Origin: Alistipes provencensis
Lineage (GTDB): Bacteria > Bacteroidota > Bacteroidia > Bacteroidales > Rikenellaceae
Assembly: GCF_900083545.1 (NCBI RefSeq)
Contig: NZ_LT559262.1
Coordinates: 3,274,324-3,338,323, forward strand
Direction of reading: 5' to 3'
Length of the DNA: 64,000 nt
The position numbers were made by a program, and so were the translations under genes. Each line of letters begins with the position of its first letter. Position 1 is the first letter of the stretch. Below the pieces are notes generated by a model. That model worked only from the letters and a program-made list of their open reading frames with translations, had not been told where the DNA came from and did no database searches. Below are positions 1 to 8,000 of this stretch, piece by piece.

Positions 1-202
1 GCCGTCCGGCGACGGGTTGCAGGAGCGACGAGGTCATCTGGAAGACCAGCGTGATGAGGCCGATCTGGGCGAACGTGAAGCCGAACTTCTCCTTGAGAAG
101 CGGATAGACCGCCGGAATGACCGACTGCATCATGTCGTTGAGCAGATGCGTGGCGCAGACCATCAGCAGGATCGGATAGACCGTCCGGCCCGGCCGGCTC
201 AT
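1..202 (-). CDS. fsr: Fsr-like MFS efflux transporter, N-terminal part
   Basis: The minus strand from 202 encodes the first 67 residues of a major facilitator pump; the rest lies left of the window. The start MSRPGRTVYPILLMVCATHL and the following LLNDMMQSVIPAVYPLLKEK match the N terminus I know from fosmidomycin-resistance (Fsr) proteins, including the LLND motif of the first helix. Two hydrophobic segments can be seen. The ATG overlaps the TGA of an 18-codon transporter tail (ATGA at 199-202), so the gene was once translationally coupled to a complete upstream gene. A -7 promoter at 312-319 now probably drives it. Family assignment rests on 67 residues only. Confidence 0.75.
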   Translation of the reverse strand, partial: MSRPGRTVYPILLMVCATHLLNDMMQSVIPAVYPLLKEKFGFTFAQIGLITLVFQMTSSLLQPVAGR

Positions 203-252
203 TTCTCCCGGTCCTTCCGCCATATCTGGTACGAGTTTACGAAGTTTTGCCA
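199..252 (-). pseudogene. Orphan C-terminal tail of a BASS-type transporter
   Basis: These 18 codons read WQNFVNSYQIWRKDREK then stop. The intact BASS-type transporter at 34233-35150 ends with WQNIVNSFQLWKKDR plus a few residues, so the two tails are homologous. The tail here uses GC-rich codons (cgg, aag, gac, cgg, gag) like the backbone, whereas the tail of the intact gene is AT-rich. I read this as the native end of that BASS gene, displaced by an insertion whose left junction lies at the TGGCAAAA bases (245-252). Upstream sequence in the same frame is AT-rich and unrelated to the transporter. Confidence 0.7.
245..252. repeat. Left putative attachment core (TTTTGCCA)
   Basis: This 8-bp sequence lies where GC-rich native BASS codons (to the left) meet AT-rich sequence (to the right). 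It is repeated in the same orientation at 34288-34295. Read on the minus strand it is the TGG CAA AA part of the conserved codons W-Q-N of the transporter, so strand exchange here would keep the reading frame. Confidence 0.5.
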
Positions 253-311
253 TACAGCTATGATCAAAATCAGGCAAATGTTTATTGAAATATTTCCCGA
301 AAATAAATTTT

Positions 312-342
312 CAAATATACGAATAAATCCATACGAAACCAA
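312..342 (-). promoter_or_regulatory. Bacteroidota-type promoter toward fsr
   Basis: On the minus strand TATATTTG (312-319) matches the -7 consensus TAnnTTTG, and a TTG lies 20 bp upstream (340-342). The nearest start codon downstream is fsr at 202. The promoter sits on the element side of the left junction, so the insertion probably supplied fsr with a new promoter after separating it from its operon. Confidence 0.55.
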
Positions 343-364
343 TGAAGAATCGTAGTCTATGTTT

Positions 365-553
365 CTAATGTTCTTGAGCGGGAGACTTCGCAAGCCGGCA
401 GCCCAACTGCGCCGGCACGGAATTGATGAAAAGGTCCTGTTTTTCCAACGCCTCGGCCAGCGGACAACTGGGGCCGGCGTCCTCGTCCCGGATGTCCGTA
501 TAAAAAATACGTTCCGTGATGACTTTCAGGCGGCCAAGCGCAGTTTTATTATA
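365..553 (-). pseudogene. PRTRC-system ThiF family protein, C-terminal remnant
   Basis: A minus-strand frame ending at a TAG (365-367) reads LGRLKVITERIFYTDIRDED followed by AGPSCPLAEALEKQDLFINS and AQLGCRL. This matches the part of PRTRC ThiF/E1-like proteins that contains GPSC(S/P)LAEAL.KQDLFINS.LAQLGC. The N-terminal nucleotide-binding part and the final residues are missing; after GCRL the frame ends in unrelated residues. PRTRC genes are typical of conjugative plasmids and integrative elements, so this is a fossil of an element backbone. It is not expected to be functional. Confidence 0.7.
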
Positions 554-563
554 AAATAATTAT

Positions 564-571
564 TATCTTTG
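564..571 (+). promoter_or_regulatory. -7 promoter element of the ATPase pseudogene
   Basis: TATCTTTG matches TAnnTTTG and lies 12 bp before the ATG at 584. Directly after it CGTAA (572-576) and TTACG (591-595) form a short inverted repeat that spans the start codon, which could be an autoregulatory site of the former gene. Confidence 0.5.
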
Positions 572-583
572 CGTAACGTAAAA

Positions 584-1511
584 ATGATAATTACGACGCC
601 GCGAATCAACCCCTTTGCAATCATTCGTATTTGCACTGAGTAAAAACATTCTCGAGAGCCTGAAGCCCCGCGGCAAACGGGCTTTGGAAACGTTTCTGAA
701 ATGTATCCATTCCCTACAGGCCGGGATTTCGTTCGATATGGCCGGCAATCCCTCGTTCAACGTACAGCTCGGAGATATTCAGTATACGGAGACCACCCTC
801 GATGAGATTTTCAAATACCTGACAGCGGCAGACAAGCCCTGTATTGTTGCCATCGACGAATTCCAGCAGATAGCGGCCTACCCCGAAAAGAATGTAGAGG
901 CCTTGTTGCGCACTTATGTACAGCGCTGCCCCAACGTGCATTTTATCTTTGCCGGGAGTCAGCGGCACACGATGGGTAAGATATTTACGAGCGCTTCACG
1001 GCCGTTTTATCAGAGTGTTTCGATGATGCATCTGGAGAGCATCGGCTTGGAGGAATATACCCGGTTTGCCCGGCAGCATTTCGAAAAGGCGGGTAAGGAG
1101 ATTGAGAGCGCCGTCGTGAGAACGATATACGAACGATTCAACGGCATCACATGGTATATCCAGAAAATGCTCAACAGCCTCTATGCCATGACACCGCAGG
1201 GAGGCGTTTGCTCTGTGGCGATGATCGACGACGCACTGCGCAGCATCGTCGACTCCATGAAATATGCCTATACGGAAACCCTGTTCCGGATGCCGGAGCG
1301 ACAGAAAGAGCTGCTTATCGCCATCAGCAAGGCTGGTGACGCGGAGTCGCTCACATCGGAGGCATTTCTCCAGAAATACCGTCTTTCGTCCGCAAGTTCC
1401 GTACAATCCGCAACCAAAGGACTTCTGGAAAAGGATTACATCACCCATGAACAGGGGAAATACCGCATTTACGACCAGTTCTTCGGCGTATGGCTGAATG
1501 AGAATTATTAG
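584..1511 (+). pseudogene. AAA-family ATP-binding protein with internal deletion
   Basis: The protein family is the 'archaeal-type' AAA ATPase common in Bacteroidota, about 370-390 residues. ATG 584 starts MIITTPRINPF, the expected N terminus, but the frame then ends at 643. The rest continues in another frame from about 615: QSFVFALSKNILESLKPRG, the Walker B region (CIVAIDEFQQI, near nt 840-875), the FAGSQRH sensor segment, and the C-terminal helix-turn-helix-like end (HEQGKYRIYDQFFGVWLNEN) with a stop at 1509-1511. The missing block contains the Walker A loop (expected SPRRMGKT). The C-terminal part has no other stops, so the deletion is probably recent. An alternative TTG start at 615 would give 298 residues without Walker A, which cannot be an active ATPase. 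Confidence 0.75.
606..619 (+). repeat. 14-bp repeat at the ATPase breakpoint (left copy)
   Basis: TCAACCCCTTTGCA encodes the N-P-F of the ATPase N terminus and ends exactly where the deletion frameshift occurs. The same 14 bp lies in inverted orientation at 1880-1893, at the junction of the recombinase and permease fragments. Confidence 0.6.
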
Positions 1512-1689
1512 AAACAGTTCGCCGAGCGGAGTATTTGAAAAATTGAGGCAACGATTTAGCAACCGTGCGAATTTCAGCGTATTGCGTTGCTATGCTGTCA
1601 AATAACTCTTTCTTGAATACAAAAGAATACACAAAACAGACACGAACAAAAATCATTGCTCGTGTTTGTTTAACGATATAAACGACAGC

Positions 1690-1880
1690 TTAAAAGAAAT
1701 TTCCGAATACAAGTCCCGAAATGGCAGCCATAATGATAACCAAAGCTACATAAACATCGGCACTTCGGTCAGGGAGGCAAAATACATGAACGCTCCCGTG
1801 AAACTTGCGAAGAAGCTGGATAGCAGCGAATTTCCACCGACCGCCCACTCAATCCACTTATTAGGGATAACTCCGGCACT
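1690..1880 (-). pseudogene. ArsP/DUF318-type permease, C-terminal remnant
   Basis: Minus-strand reading gives AGVIPNKWIEWAVGGNSLLS then FFASFTGAFMYFASLTEVP, which is the conserved helix region of predicted permeases of the ArsP/DUF318 type. The frame is then lost near 1750. A second frame gives ALVIIMAAISGLVFGNFF and a stop (1690-1692), which is the usual C terminus of this family. So about 40 codons between TEVP and ALVIIM are deleted. Upstream the fragment abuts the truncated recombinase at TGCA. Dead gene; the family recognition is from memory. Confidence 0.65.
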
Positions 1881-1893
1881 GCAAAGGGGTTGA
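1880..1893 (-). repeat. 14-bp repeat at the recombinase/permease junction (right copy)
   Basis: TGCAAAGGGGTTGA is the reverse complement of 606-619. On the minus strand it encodes the N-P-F of the recombinase fragment and ends exactly where permease sequence begins. Confidence 0.6.
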
Positions 1894-2083
1894 ACGGCAG
1901 ACGCCCGTCGTTCCTCGCTATGGAAACGATGTGTTTCAGCACAATCATGTAGCCCCAAACGGTATTGGTGCGGCATTTCTTCTCCGTGCGCAGGAAATAC
2001 TCGAAGTCGTTGATGAATGTGAGGTTGAGTTCCTTTAACGGAATGTCCTCACCGTCATCCAAGACGAAAACCGTACTCTCCAC
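1881..2083 (-). pseudogene. Tyrosine recombinase, core-binding domain fragment
   Basis: The minus strand encodes DIPLKELNLTFINDFEYFLR followed by TEKKCRTNTVWGYMIVLKHI and ARNDGRLPFNPFA. This is the SAM-like core-binding domain of Bacteroides-type phage/transposon integrases. The N-terminal arm-binding domain and the whole catalytic domain (R-H-R-Y residues) are absent. The fragment stops right after NPFA, at the 14-bp repeat, and continues into permease sequence. It could be the relic of the integrase that brought the element in; it cannot be active. Confidence 0.75.
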
Positions 2084-2138
2084 AGGGTATGTTCACAACA
2101 GAGTTGCACAAAATATGAAGCAATCGTAAGGATTCAAG

Positions 2139-2207
2139 ATGAAAATCAATAAAGGAACAAAAGCATACGGATTACTTCCAACCACTGAAGAATTACGAGC
2201 AAGGTAA
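2139..2207 (+). CDS. 22-codon ORF, possible gene relic
   Basis: ATG 2139 gives MKINKGTKAYGLLPTTEELR and two more residues before TAA. The composition is protein-like rather than random, but I cannot assign a family. It lies between the recombinase relic and the terminator at 2207, on the strand opposite to both. It may be the N-terminal stub of a larger element gene whose remainder was lost. Functional coding is unlikely. Confidence 0.15.
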   Translation: MKINKGTKAYGLLPTTEELRAR

Positions 2208-2248
2208 AAATATAGCAGCCTGAAAGAATACTCAGACTGCTATATTTT
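2207..2248 (-). terminator. Terminator of the metal-efflux operon
   Basis: AAAATATAGCAG (2207-2218) pairs perfectly with CTGCTATATTTT (2237-2248), with an extra CTGA/TCAG pairing inside. Read on the minus strand the hairpin follows the stop of the LytTR regulator (2264) and ends in a short U-run, closing the operon 9347-2264. Confidence 0.8.
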
Positions 2249-2263
2249 CGTGCAAACAAACGA

Positions 2264-3025
2264 TCAATTGCCTGCAAACCATGTCTTGAATTCGTTGACG
2301 CGGAGTTTGCTGACGAGGATTTTGTCGTCGGTCGGGATTTTGAGGTTGATGGCCAGCCGGTTATTGAACCAGAGATCGAGATCCCGTACCGCGCTGCGTG
2401 ATATGAGATATTGCCGGTTTGCCCGGAAAAAACGTGCCGGATCGAGACTCTCTGTCAACTCGTCGAGCGTATGTGGAAGGACATAGCTCTCACGGTCGCT
2501 GACGACAGCTTTGGTGGTACCGTCGGCAATGTAGAAATACTGTACCTGTTCTACGGCCAGCGGCAAAAGTTTGTCGCCTTTATGCGGAATCAGAAAGTGC
2601 GTTTTATAACTTTCGCGTTTTTGCAGGCTGCGAATCAGCATTCCGAGCGACTTTTCGGCATCCGACGCCGCATGAAGCGTATGCATTTTCTCAAGAGCCT
2701 GCTGCAAATCAGCGGCTCCGATCGGCTTGAGCAGATAGGAAATACTATTGACTTTGAACGCCTTGAGTGCATACTCATCATAAGCCGTCGTAAAGATGAT
2801 CGGACAGGTAATCTGCACATGTTCAAAAATCTCGAACGAAGACCCGTCTGCCAGATGGATGTCCATGAAAACCACATCCGGAGCCGGGTTAGCCCCGAAC
2901 CACATGACACACTCCGTAACGCTGTCGAGCACGGAAACAATCTCCGTTCGAGGCGCGACTTCGTCCAAAAGCGCCTTCAGGTTGCGTACAGCAGCTTTTT
3001 CGTCTTCGATGATCAGTGCTTTCAT
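2264..3025 (-). CDS. LytTR-family response regulator
   Basis: The 253-residue product has a receiver domain (about 1-120: acidic IIEDE near the N terminus, phospho-acceptor region VVFMDIHL, T in IIFTTAYDEYALKAF, K in YLLKPI) followed by a LytTR DNA-binding domain (about 140-250: LPLAVEQVQYFYIADGTTKA, FFRANRQYLIS). It is the cytoplasmic output partner of the kinase encoded just upstream; the ATG overlaps the kinase TGA (ATGA, 3022-3025), so the two are translationally coupled. Position at the 3' end of a CusA/CusB-type operon suggests that it controls this operon in response to envelope or metal stress. That link is inferred; LytTR regulators are not the usual controllers of metal pumps. The terminator at 2207 follows. 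Confidence 0.9.
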   Translation of the reverse strand: MKALIIEDEKAAVRNLKALLDEVAPRTEIVSVLDSVTECVMWFGANPAPDVVFMDIHLADGSSFEIFEHVQITCPIIFTTAYDEYALKAFKVNSISYLLKPIGAADLQQALEKMHTLHAASDAEKSLGMLIRSLQKRESYKTHFLIPHKGDKLLPLAVEQVQYFYIADGTTKAVVSDRESYVLPHTLDELTESLDPARFFRANRQYLISRSAVRDLDLWFNNRLAINLKIPTDDKILVSKLRVNEFKTWFAGN

Positions 3026-4080
3026 GGTATGGGACGGTAGAGTGGAAGCCGGACACAGAACCGGCCGTCTTCGTTCGATATGTGAATTTCTCTCTGCCAC
3101 AGCAGGCGGTAGCGTTTGGCCAGATTGTCCAGCCCGATGCCCGGCCCTGCGGCGGGTGTGCGCTTGGCCTGTATGGGATTGCAGACGACGAGCGTTTCGC
3201 CTTCGGTGCGAATCGAGATCGTCAGCGGATTGCGGTTGCTGATTTCGTTGTGCTTGATGGCGTTTTCGATGAGTAGCTGTACCGACATCGAGGGCAGCAG
3301 CAGTTTCGACATGGACGCGTCGATATCGATCCTGAAGGCCAGATTTTCCTCGTAGCGCATTTTCATCAGGAAAATATACGCTTCGGCGAACTGCATCTCC
3401 TCGGCCAGAGTCACGCTCTGCACATCGTTCCCCTGCAACGTATAGCGCAACACATGCGACAGCTCCTGCGTGTAGTCGAGGGCCTTGGGCGGCGATTCGC
3501 GGATCAGAGACTGAAGCGTGTTGAGCGAATTGAAGAGCATATGGGGATTCAACTGATTCTTGAGCGACTCGTACTGATGGCGCAGGCTCTCCATACGCAG
3601 TTCCTCGTTCTCCACGATGATGCGCTGCTGCTTGATGATCAGATGAATGATATAACTGCTTCCGGTGACGATACAACTCATGATGAAATCGCGCAGCGGA
3701 TGCAGGTAGTGGTGCACCATTGCGTCGATGGCCGGGATATCGAACTGATGGTGAAGCCATACGAAGAGTTGTCCGAACAAACTGCTCGCGGCCCATGTCA
3801 GCAGGAACGACAGCACCATTTTGGTCGTCGTCACGCGAACCAGCGGCGTGTTGAAGCGGAAAATACGCCGGTTGATCCAGAAGAGCAGGAGCAGCGAAAC
3901 AAATGTGAACAAAATCTCGTTGATCACGTCCGACGGTTTCATGTCGGGGAACAGGGCGTGCTGCTCGAAACTGTCCGAAAGCGAAAGCACCTCCGGAAAA
4001 TGGATCAGCACGGACACTACCGCCGAGATGATCAGCGTGGAGAGCGTGTACCGGTCTTTGAATAAAACGAGGGCTTTCAT
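3022..4080 (-). CDS. LytS/YehU-type sensor histidine kinase
   Basis: The 352-residue membrane protein has four predicted membrane helices in the first 150 residues (around TLIISAVVSVLIHF, EILFTFVSLLLLFWI, MVLSFLLTWAASSLF and FIMSCIVTGSSYIIHLII) and then a His_kinase domain with the phospho-acceptor motif LKNQLNPHMLFNSLN. The C-terminal ATP-binding half contains LLIENAIKHNEIS (N box) and GPGIGLDNLAKRY (G box). There is no large periplasmic sensor domain, so the signal is probably sensed in or near the membrane. It is followed by its response regulator with a 4-bp overlap and preceded by the efflux adaptor gene 15 bp upstream. Confidence 0.9.
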   Translation of the reverse strand: MKALVLFKDRYTLSTLIISAVVSVLIHFPEVLSLSDSFEQHALFPDMKPSDVINEILFTFVSLLLLFWINRRIFRFNTPLVRVTTTKMVLSFLLTWAASSLFGQLFVWLHHQFDIPAIDAMVHHYLHPLRDFIMSCIVTGSSYIIHLIIKQQRIIVENEELRMESLRHQYESLKNQLNPHMLFNSLNTLQSLIRESPPKALDYTQELSHVLRYTLQGNDVQSVTLAEEMQFAEAYIFLMKMRYEENLAFRIDIDASMSKLLLPSMSVQLLIENAIKHNEISNRNPLTISIRTEGETLVVCNPIQAKRTPAAGPGIGLDNLAKRYRLLWQREIHISNEDGRFCVRLPLYRPIP

Positions 4081-4095
4081 AATGCAAAAGTAATA

Positions 4096-4992
4096 TTATT
4101 TCCGGTTTACGCGAGCCGTGACATACATCCCGGGACGGAATTGCGGATTCTGCCCCGTTATACGGGCATAGACTTCGATCGAGCGGTTTTCACTGTTGAC
4201 CTGCTGGCCGATTACCGTCACCACGGCGTGGAAAACCTCGTTGCCCATACCGTTGACGCGGAATTCGATCGCATCGCCGATTTGCAAATGCTTCAGATCC
4301 TTCTCGTAAGCTGTCAGGCGGAGCATCGTATTGCTTTTGTCCACGATCTCACAGAGCGGTTCACCGGCACTGAAATGCCTGCCGACATTCATCCGTACGT
4401 CGGCCGCATAACCGCTGATCGGAGCTTTGATTTCAAGACAGGGGACAATCCCTTTCGACAACAGGCTGACGGTGTCTATACCCAGCAGCGAAAGCTGGGC
4501 TGCAGCCGCATCCATGCGGCTGCGCATCGAAAGATAGTCGGCCTTGCTCTGCTGGAAACGCTTCTGCGAGGCAGCCTCTTCGCGCGACAGAACCTGCTGG
4601 CGCAGAAATTCGGCCCGCAGGAATTCGCATTGCGCATGGCTGTCGAGATACGTCTGCTGCAAAGCGATGAATGCGGGGTTCTCCAGCGTCGCCAGCAGGG
4701 CACCGCGTTTCACATAGGCTCCGGGCAGCAGCGAGGTGCTGCGGATCGTACCGTCCATCGTCAGCGTCACCGTGGCATGGCTCTGCGGCGGGATTACGAG
4801 CGTGCCGTTGAATGAGGTTTGATTCGGCACCGACGTGGCGCCCGATGCGGCGTCGACTTCAGGCGCCGGTTCCGCAGCGGTAGCAGCGACTACCGTGTCG
4901 GCCGGTTCCGCCGCGGCAACGGTCGCCTGCGGCGTGTTTTGCCCCGAACAGGCGCAGAGGAGAAAGGCGAAAGGAATGAGTATCTTTTTCAT
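4096..4992 (-). CDS. CusB/CzcB-like periplasmic adaptor lipoprotein
   Basis: The 298-residue protein starts with a lipoprotein signal (MKKILIPFAFLLCACSG), so it should be anchored in the periplasm. It has the membrane-fusion layout: an acidic Ala/Pro-rich linker, a split lipoyl/barrel-sandwich part (PGAYVKRGALLATLENPAFI and CLEIKAPISGYAADV) flanking an alpha-hairpin (about residues 112-170), and a beta-barrel C terminus with FRPGMYVTARV. It links the inner-membrane CusA-like pump encoded 11 bp upstream to the outer-membrane channel. No metal-binding Met or His cluster is obvious at the N terminus. Short for an MFP (usually 350-400), but domain order is complete. Confidence 0.88.
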   Translation of the reverse strand: MKKILIPFAFLLCACSGQNTPQATVAAAEPADTVVAATAAEPAPEVDAASGATSVPNQTSFNGTLVIPPQSHATVTLTMDGTIRSTSLLPGAYVKRGALLATLENPAFIALQQTYLDSHAQCEFLRAEFLRQQVLSREEAASQKRFQQSKADYLSMRSRMDAAAAQLSLLGIDTVSLLSKGIVPCLEIKAPISGYAADVRMNVGRHFSAGEPLCEIVDKSNTMLRLTAYEKDLKHLQIGDAIEFRVNGMGNEVFHAVVTVIGQQVNSENRSIEVYARITGQNPQFRPGMYVTARVNRK

Positions 4993-5003
4993 GGTGAGTA
5001 TAT

Positions 5004-8000
5004 TTATCGGTATAATTCGTATTCGAGTGCGGCGATGTTGTACTGATTGAGGGTTTCGATGTATCCGCGGCGGATTTCGAGCGCCGAATTCAGGCTCATG
5101 ATATATTCCGCAACGCTCGTCTCGCTGTTTGCAAACTGGAGCTCGGCGGCACGCATCAGCGCGTCGGCTTCGGGCAGCGCCGAACCGACATAGTAGCGCA
5201 GACTTTCGTCATAGCGGCGCAGGCTGGCCTGCAATTCGGCAGTGCGGTTGGCCAGTGCGCGCAGATTGGCTTCGGCATCGTTGCGGGCGATGTAAGCATC
5301 GGCTTTGGCCTGACGGATACGGCTGCGCTGCGTATTGAAGAAGATCGGGAACGAAGCTCCGACAACATAGGCGTTCAGCCCCTTGTCGGGCAGGATGTTC
5401 TGGCGCTGGTAGCCCAGCGACAACTCGGGGAAGAAGCGGCTCTTCTCGACTCGCGCACGGACCATAGCTTCTTCGGCCTGCGACTCGAAATAGTTACGGT
5501 AGACTTCGGCCGGAGCCTCGGATGGCGCAGCGAAGCGTGTCAGTACGCTGTCCGCGGGGACGAGCGGAGTATCGGCATAGCAGGCCCATTGCAGACGCGC
5601 TGCGGCCACCTTATGCTCCTCCTGAGCCTGAAAAAGTTTATTGCGCATCTCGGCGGCCATCGTAGCCGTCATGCTGCGTTCGAGGCGGGTGATATCGCCC
5701 TGTTCATAGCGCAGTTCGCCCGTGCGGAGCAACTCTGCGGCGAGTGTATTCTGGTCGGCATAGAGGGCACAAAGCTCCTGTGTGTAGAGATAGTAGGACC
5801 AAGCACGTTTGACCTCGGCAACGATTTCGCGCCGCACCAACTCCTTGTAATAGGTTCCGGTCGCTGTTTGCTGACGCACAAGGGCATTCTTATAAAACGG
5901 GGTCATAAGTGAGCCTATCGACTGTGTGACACTGATCTGACGGTCGTTACGTTCCGTGCCGTTGAGTTGTCCGAAAGAGTAGTCCACGGTCGTCGGAGCC
6001 AGTTCCCACGACTCTCCGCGCATGGCGCGTGTGCGCTCGATGGCCGCTTCGGCCGATTTGAGACGCGGGTGGTTTTCAAGCGACATGGTGACGGCCTGAT
6101 CGAGCGTTATGCGCTGCTGGGCCTGCCCGCCGAGCGGCAGCAGTGCCAACATCACCACGCCCAAGAAGGGAAATAGTTTGCGTATCATCGGATTACGTTT
6201 GAGAAGGGCAGCCGAGCCGACCAGTTTATAAAATACAGGGACTACGAGCAGCGTGAGCAGCGTCGAGACGATCAGTCCGCCGATTACGACGGTTGCCAGC
6301 GGGCGCTGAACCTCGGCGCCCGCCGTGGTGGCGACAGCCATCGGGACGAAGCCCAGCGAAGCGACCAGACCCGTCAGGAATACGGGACGCAGCAGGTGGG
6401 GCGTGCCGTGCGCAATGACGCGGCGGGTAGAGAGGCGGTAAGGCGTCTTGTCGCGCAGGGAGTTGAAATGGTTGATCATCAGGATGCCGTTCAGTACCGC
6501 CACGCCGAACAGGGCGATGAATCCCACACCAGCCGAGATGCTGAACGGAAGTCCCCGCAGCCACAGGGCCAGAATGCCGCCGATGAGCGACAGCGGCACG
6601 GTCGAGAAGACCACCAGCGTATAGGTCACGCTCTTGAAGGCGAAGAAGAGCAGCAACAAGATCAGCATCAGTGCCACGGGAATCACGATGAGCAGCGTGC
6701 GAATGGCGTTTTGAAGGTTCTCGAACTGGCCGCCGTACTCGAAATAGTAGCCCGGCTTGAGCCGAATATTCCGGTCGAGGGTCTGGCGGATACCCGCCAC
6801 GACTTGCTGAATATCCGCGTCGCGGACATTCACGCCGATTACCACGCGGCGCTTCGTGGCGTCACGGTTGATTTGCAGCGGGCCGTTCACCAGATCGATC
6901 GTCGCCACTTCGCTCACCGGAATCTGGATGCCCTCAACCGTGCGGATGAACAGCCGGTCGAGGTTCAGGTCGGCGACTTTCTCCTGATCGAGACGCACCA
7001 CCAAATCGAAACGGCGCTCATTCTCGAAGACCGTACCGGCAGCCTCGCCCGCATAGGCCGAGCGGATGATGGTGTTCAGCTCCTCGATGTTGATGCCGTA
7101 GCGGGCGATCTTCGAGCGGTCGTACTCCACCACCAACTGCGGAAGTCCCATGGCCTGCTCCACAAGTACGTCCGATGCGCCGGGGATCTGCTCGACGAAT
7201 TTCGCGGCTTCTTTGGCCTTGGCATACAGTTCGGCCATATCTTCGCCGTAGAGCTTGATGGCAATATCGGCCTTGGCACCGGTCATCAGTTCGTTGAATC
7301 GCAACTGAATGGGCTGGCTGAAGTTGAATTCCGCGCCGGGTATCGTATCGAGCGCGGCCTTCATCTTCTCGACCATCCCGGCGCGCGACGAAGCGCTCGT
7401 CCACTCCTCGAAGGGTTTCATCACGATCATCACGTCGGCATCCTCCACGGCCATCGGGTCGGTCGGAACCTCCGCCGTGCCGATTTTAGCCACGACGTGC
7501 CTGATTTCCGGGAAATTGTCCATCAGCGTTTGCTCCGCCTTCTCCGAGAGCTCGATGCTCCGCGTGAGCGAACTTCCGGCCGGAAGGGTCATCTGCATGG
7601 CGAAATCACCCTCGTCAAGCGTCGGGATAAACTCCGCACCCAGCCGCGTGAAAAGCAAGAGACTTCCGACAAGCGCCGCGAACGACATCCCGACGGTCGT
7701 CCAACTGAACCGCAGGCAGACTTTCAGGCACCGCTGGTAAATCCCATTCAGCCATTCGAAGAAACGGTCGGCCAGCGTGCGTTTGGTGCTGATGCGGCGT
7801 TTGAGGAACAACGAGGCCATCATCGGCACATAAGTCAGCGACAGGATCAGCGCCCCGATGATGCAGAACACGAGCGTCTTGGCCATCGGTGTGAAATATT
7901 TGCCCTCGATGCCCGTCAGCGTCAGAATCGGGAAGAAAACGATCAGGATGATGATGACGGCAAAGGTCGCCGAGCGGACTACATTGCCTGCGCCCGAAAT

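Noticed and set aside
2264..4087. A 607-codon frame that appears to fuse an unknown N terminus to the response regulator
   Set aside because: The N-terminal part is the kinase gene read in the wrong frame; the kinase has full domain structure and overlaps the true regulator start by ATGA.
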